NCBI RefSeq assembly: GCF_022347565.1
Contig: NZ_JAKRGH010000004.1
Span: 235,432 to 299,431 of the forward strand
DNA from: Vibrio sp. Of7-15
GTDB taxonomy: Bacteria > Pseudomonadota > Gammaproteobacteria > Enterobacterales > Vibrionaceae
Length of the DNA: 64,000 nucleotides
Direction: 5' to 3'
The notes beneath the pieces were generated by a model. That model did not search any database and had not been told where the DNA came from. It worked only from the letters and a program-made list of their open reading frames with translations. Positions 63,914-64,000 of this stretch are shown piece after piece; position 1 is the first letter of the stretch; each line of letters opens with the position of its first letter. Made by a program: the position numbers and the translations under genes.

Positions 63914-64000
63914 GGAGAGATGGCTGAGTGGTCGAAAGCACCGGTCTTGAAAACCGGCATACGTTTGTAGCGTATCTAGGGTTCAAATCCCTATCTCTCC
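63914..64000 (+). tRNA. tRNA-Ser(UGA)
   Basis: The acceptor arms GGAGAGA and TCTCTCC pair perfectly. The anticodon loop reads CTTGAAA (anticodon TGA), with stem CCGGT/ACCGG. A long variable arm marks a class II serine tRNA. The T arm is TAGGG-TTCAAAT-CCCTA. The discriminator base and CCA lie just past the window edge. Confidence 0.95.

Noticed and set aside
1..64000. Search for CRISPR arrays, insertion sequences, integrases and phage genes
   Set aside because: None seen by eye; no spaced repeats, transposase or integrase motifs in the proteins.

Overview
The window looks like chromosome from a marine gammaproteobacterium of the family Vibrionaceae (Photobacterium, Aliivibrio or Vibrio). The DNA is AT-rich. 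The gene set fits that group: a chitobiase behind a perfect CRP site, an AbgT transporter, a complete yejABEF importer, a VieS/VieA-like signalling pair, several diguanylate cyclases and phosphodiesterases, chemoreceptors, and DUF406/DUF1496/DUF2884 proteins. This assignment rests on protein resemblance read by eye. No database was searched.

Layout. 1-5.9 kb: start of a dicarboxylate/glutamate symporter, then a tolC-hlyD-permease-permease efflux operon with a palindromic operator and a downstream TetR regulator. 6-10.1 kb: an acyl-CoA synthetase convergent with a bacterial lipoxygenase. 10.3-14.1 kb: small genes (YfcZ-like, YnjH-like, cold-shock protein, a secreted leucine-rich-repeat-like protein, a gamma-glutamylcyclotransferase-like protein). 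14.3-21 kb: a GH13 amylase-type enzyme, the AbgT transporter, a GAF-GGDEF cyclase, PhnA and a solute-binding protein. 21.3-26.3 kb: an accessory stretch with two small exported proteins, three immunity-like genes of visibly low GC, a truncated FG-GAP lipoprotein and a spondin-domain lipoprotein.

26.3-36.6 kb: a YbaK-type deacylase, a MarR/EamA divergent pair with twin operators, rlmF, a sensor-GGDEF fusion, a YggN-like protein, a sulfur module (two YeeE/YedE half-transporters divergent from a CoA-disulfide reductase-rhodanese fusion, with twin operators between them), a large lipoprotein and a second MarR. 36.7-45.5 kb: a response regulator-EAL phosphodiesterase and its BvgS/VieS-type hybrid kinase, then a PstS-like protein, a porin and a chemoreceptor. 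45.7-54.3 kb: CRP-controlled chitobiase and yejABEF. 54.4-64 kb: a MOSC protein, a chemoreceptor with three tandem CHASE3 domains, a YiaW/YiaV-like pair divergent from an AraC regulator, tpx, a GntR-regulated ABC transporter with a perfect operator, and tRNA-Ser(UGA) at the right edge.

Most notable: the lipoxygenase, the tripled CHASE3 chemoreceptor, the orphan immunity-like cluster beside the truncated FG-GAP gene, and several clean, testable operators. No CRISPR array, insertion sequence, rRNA operon or phage module was seen.
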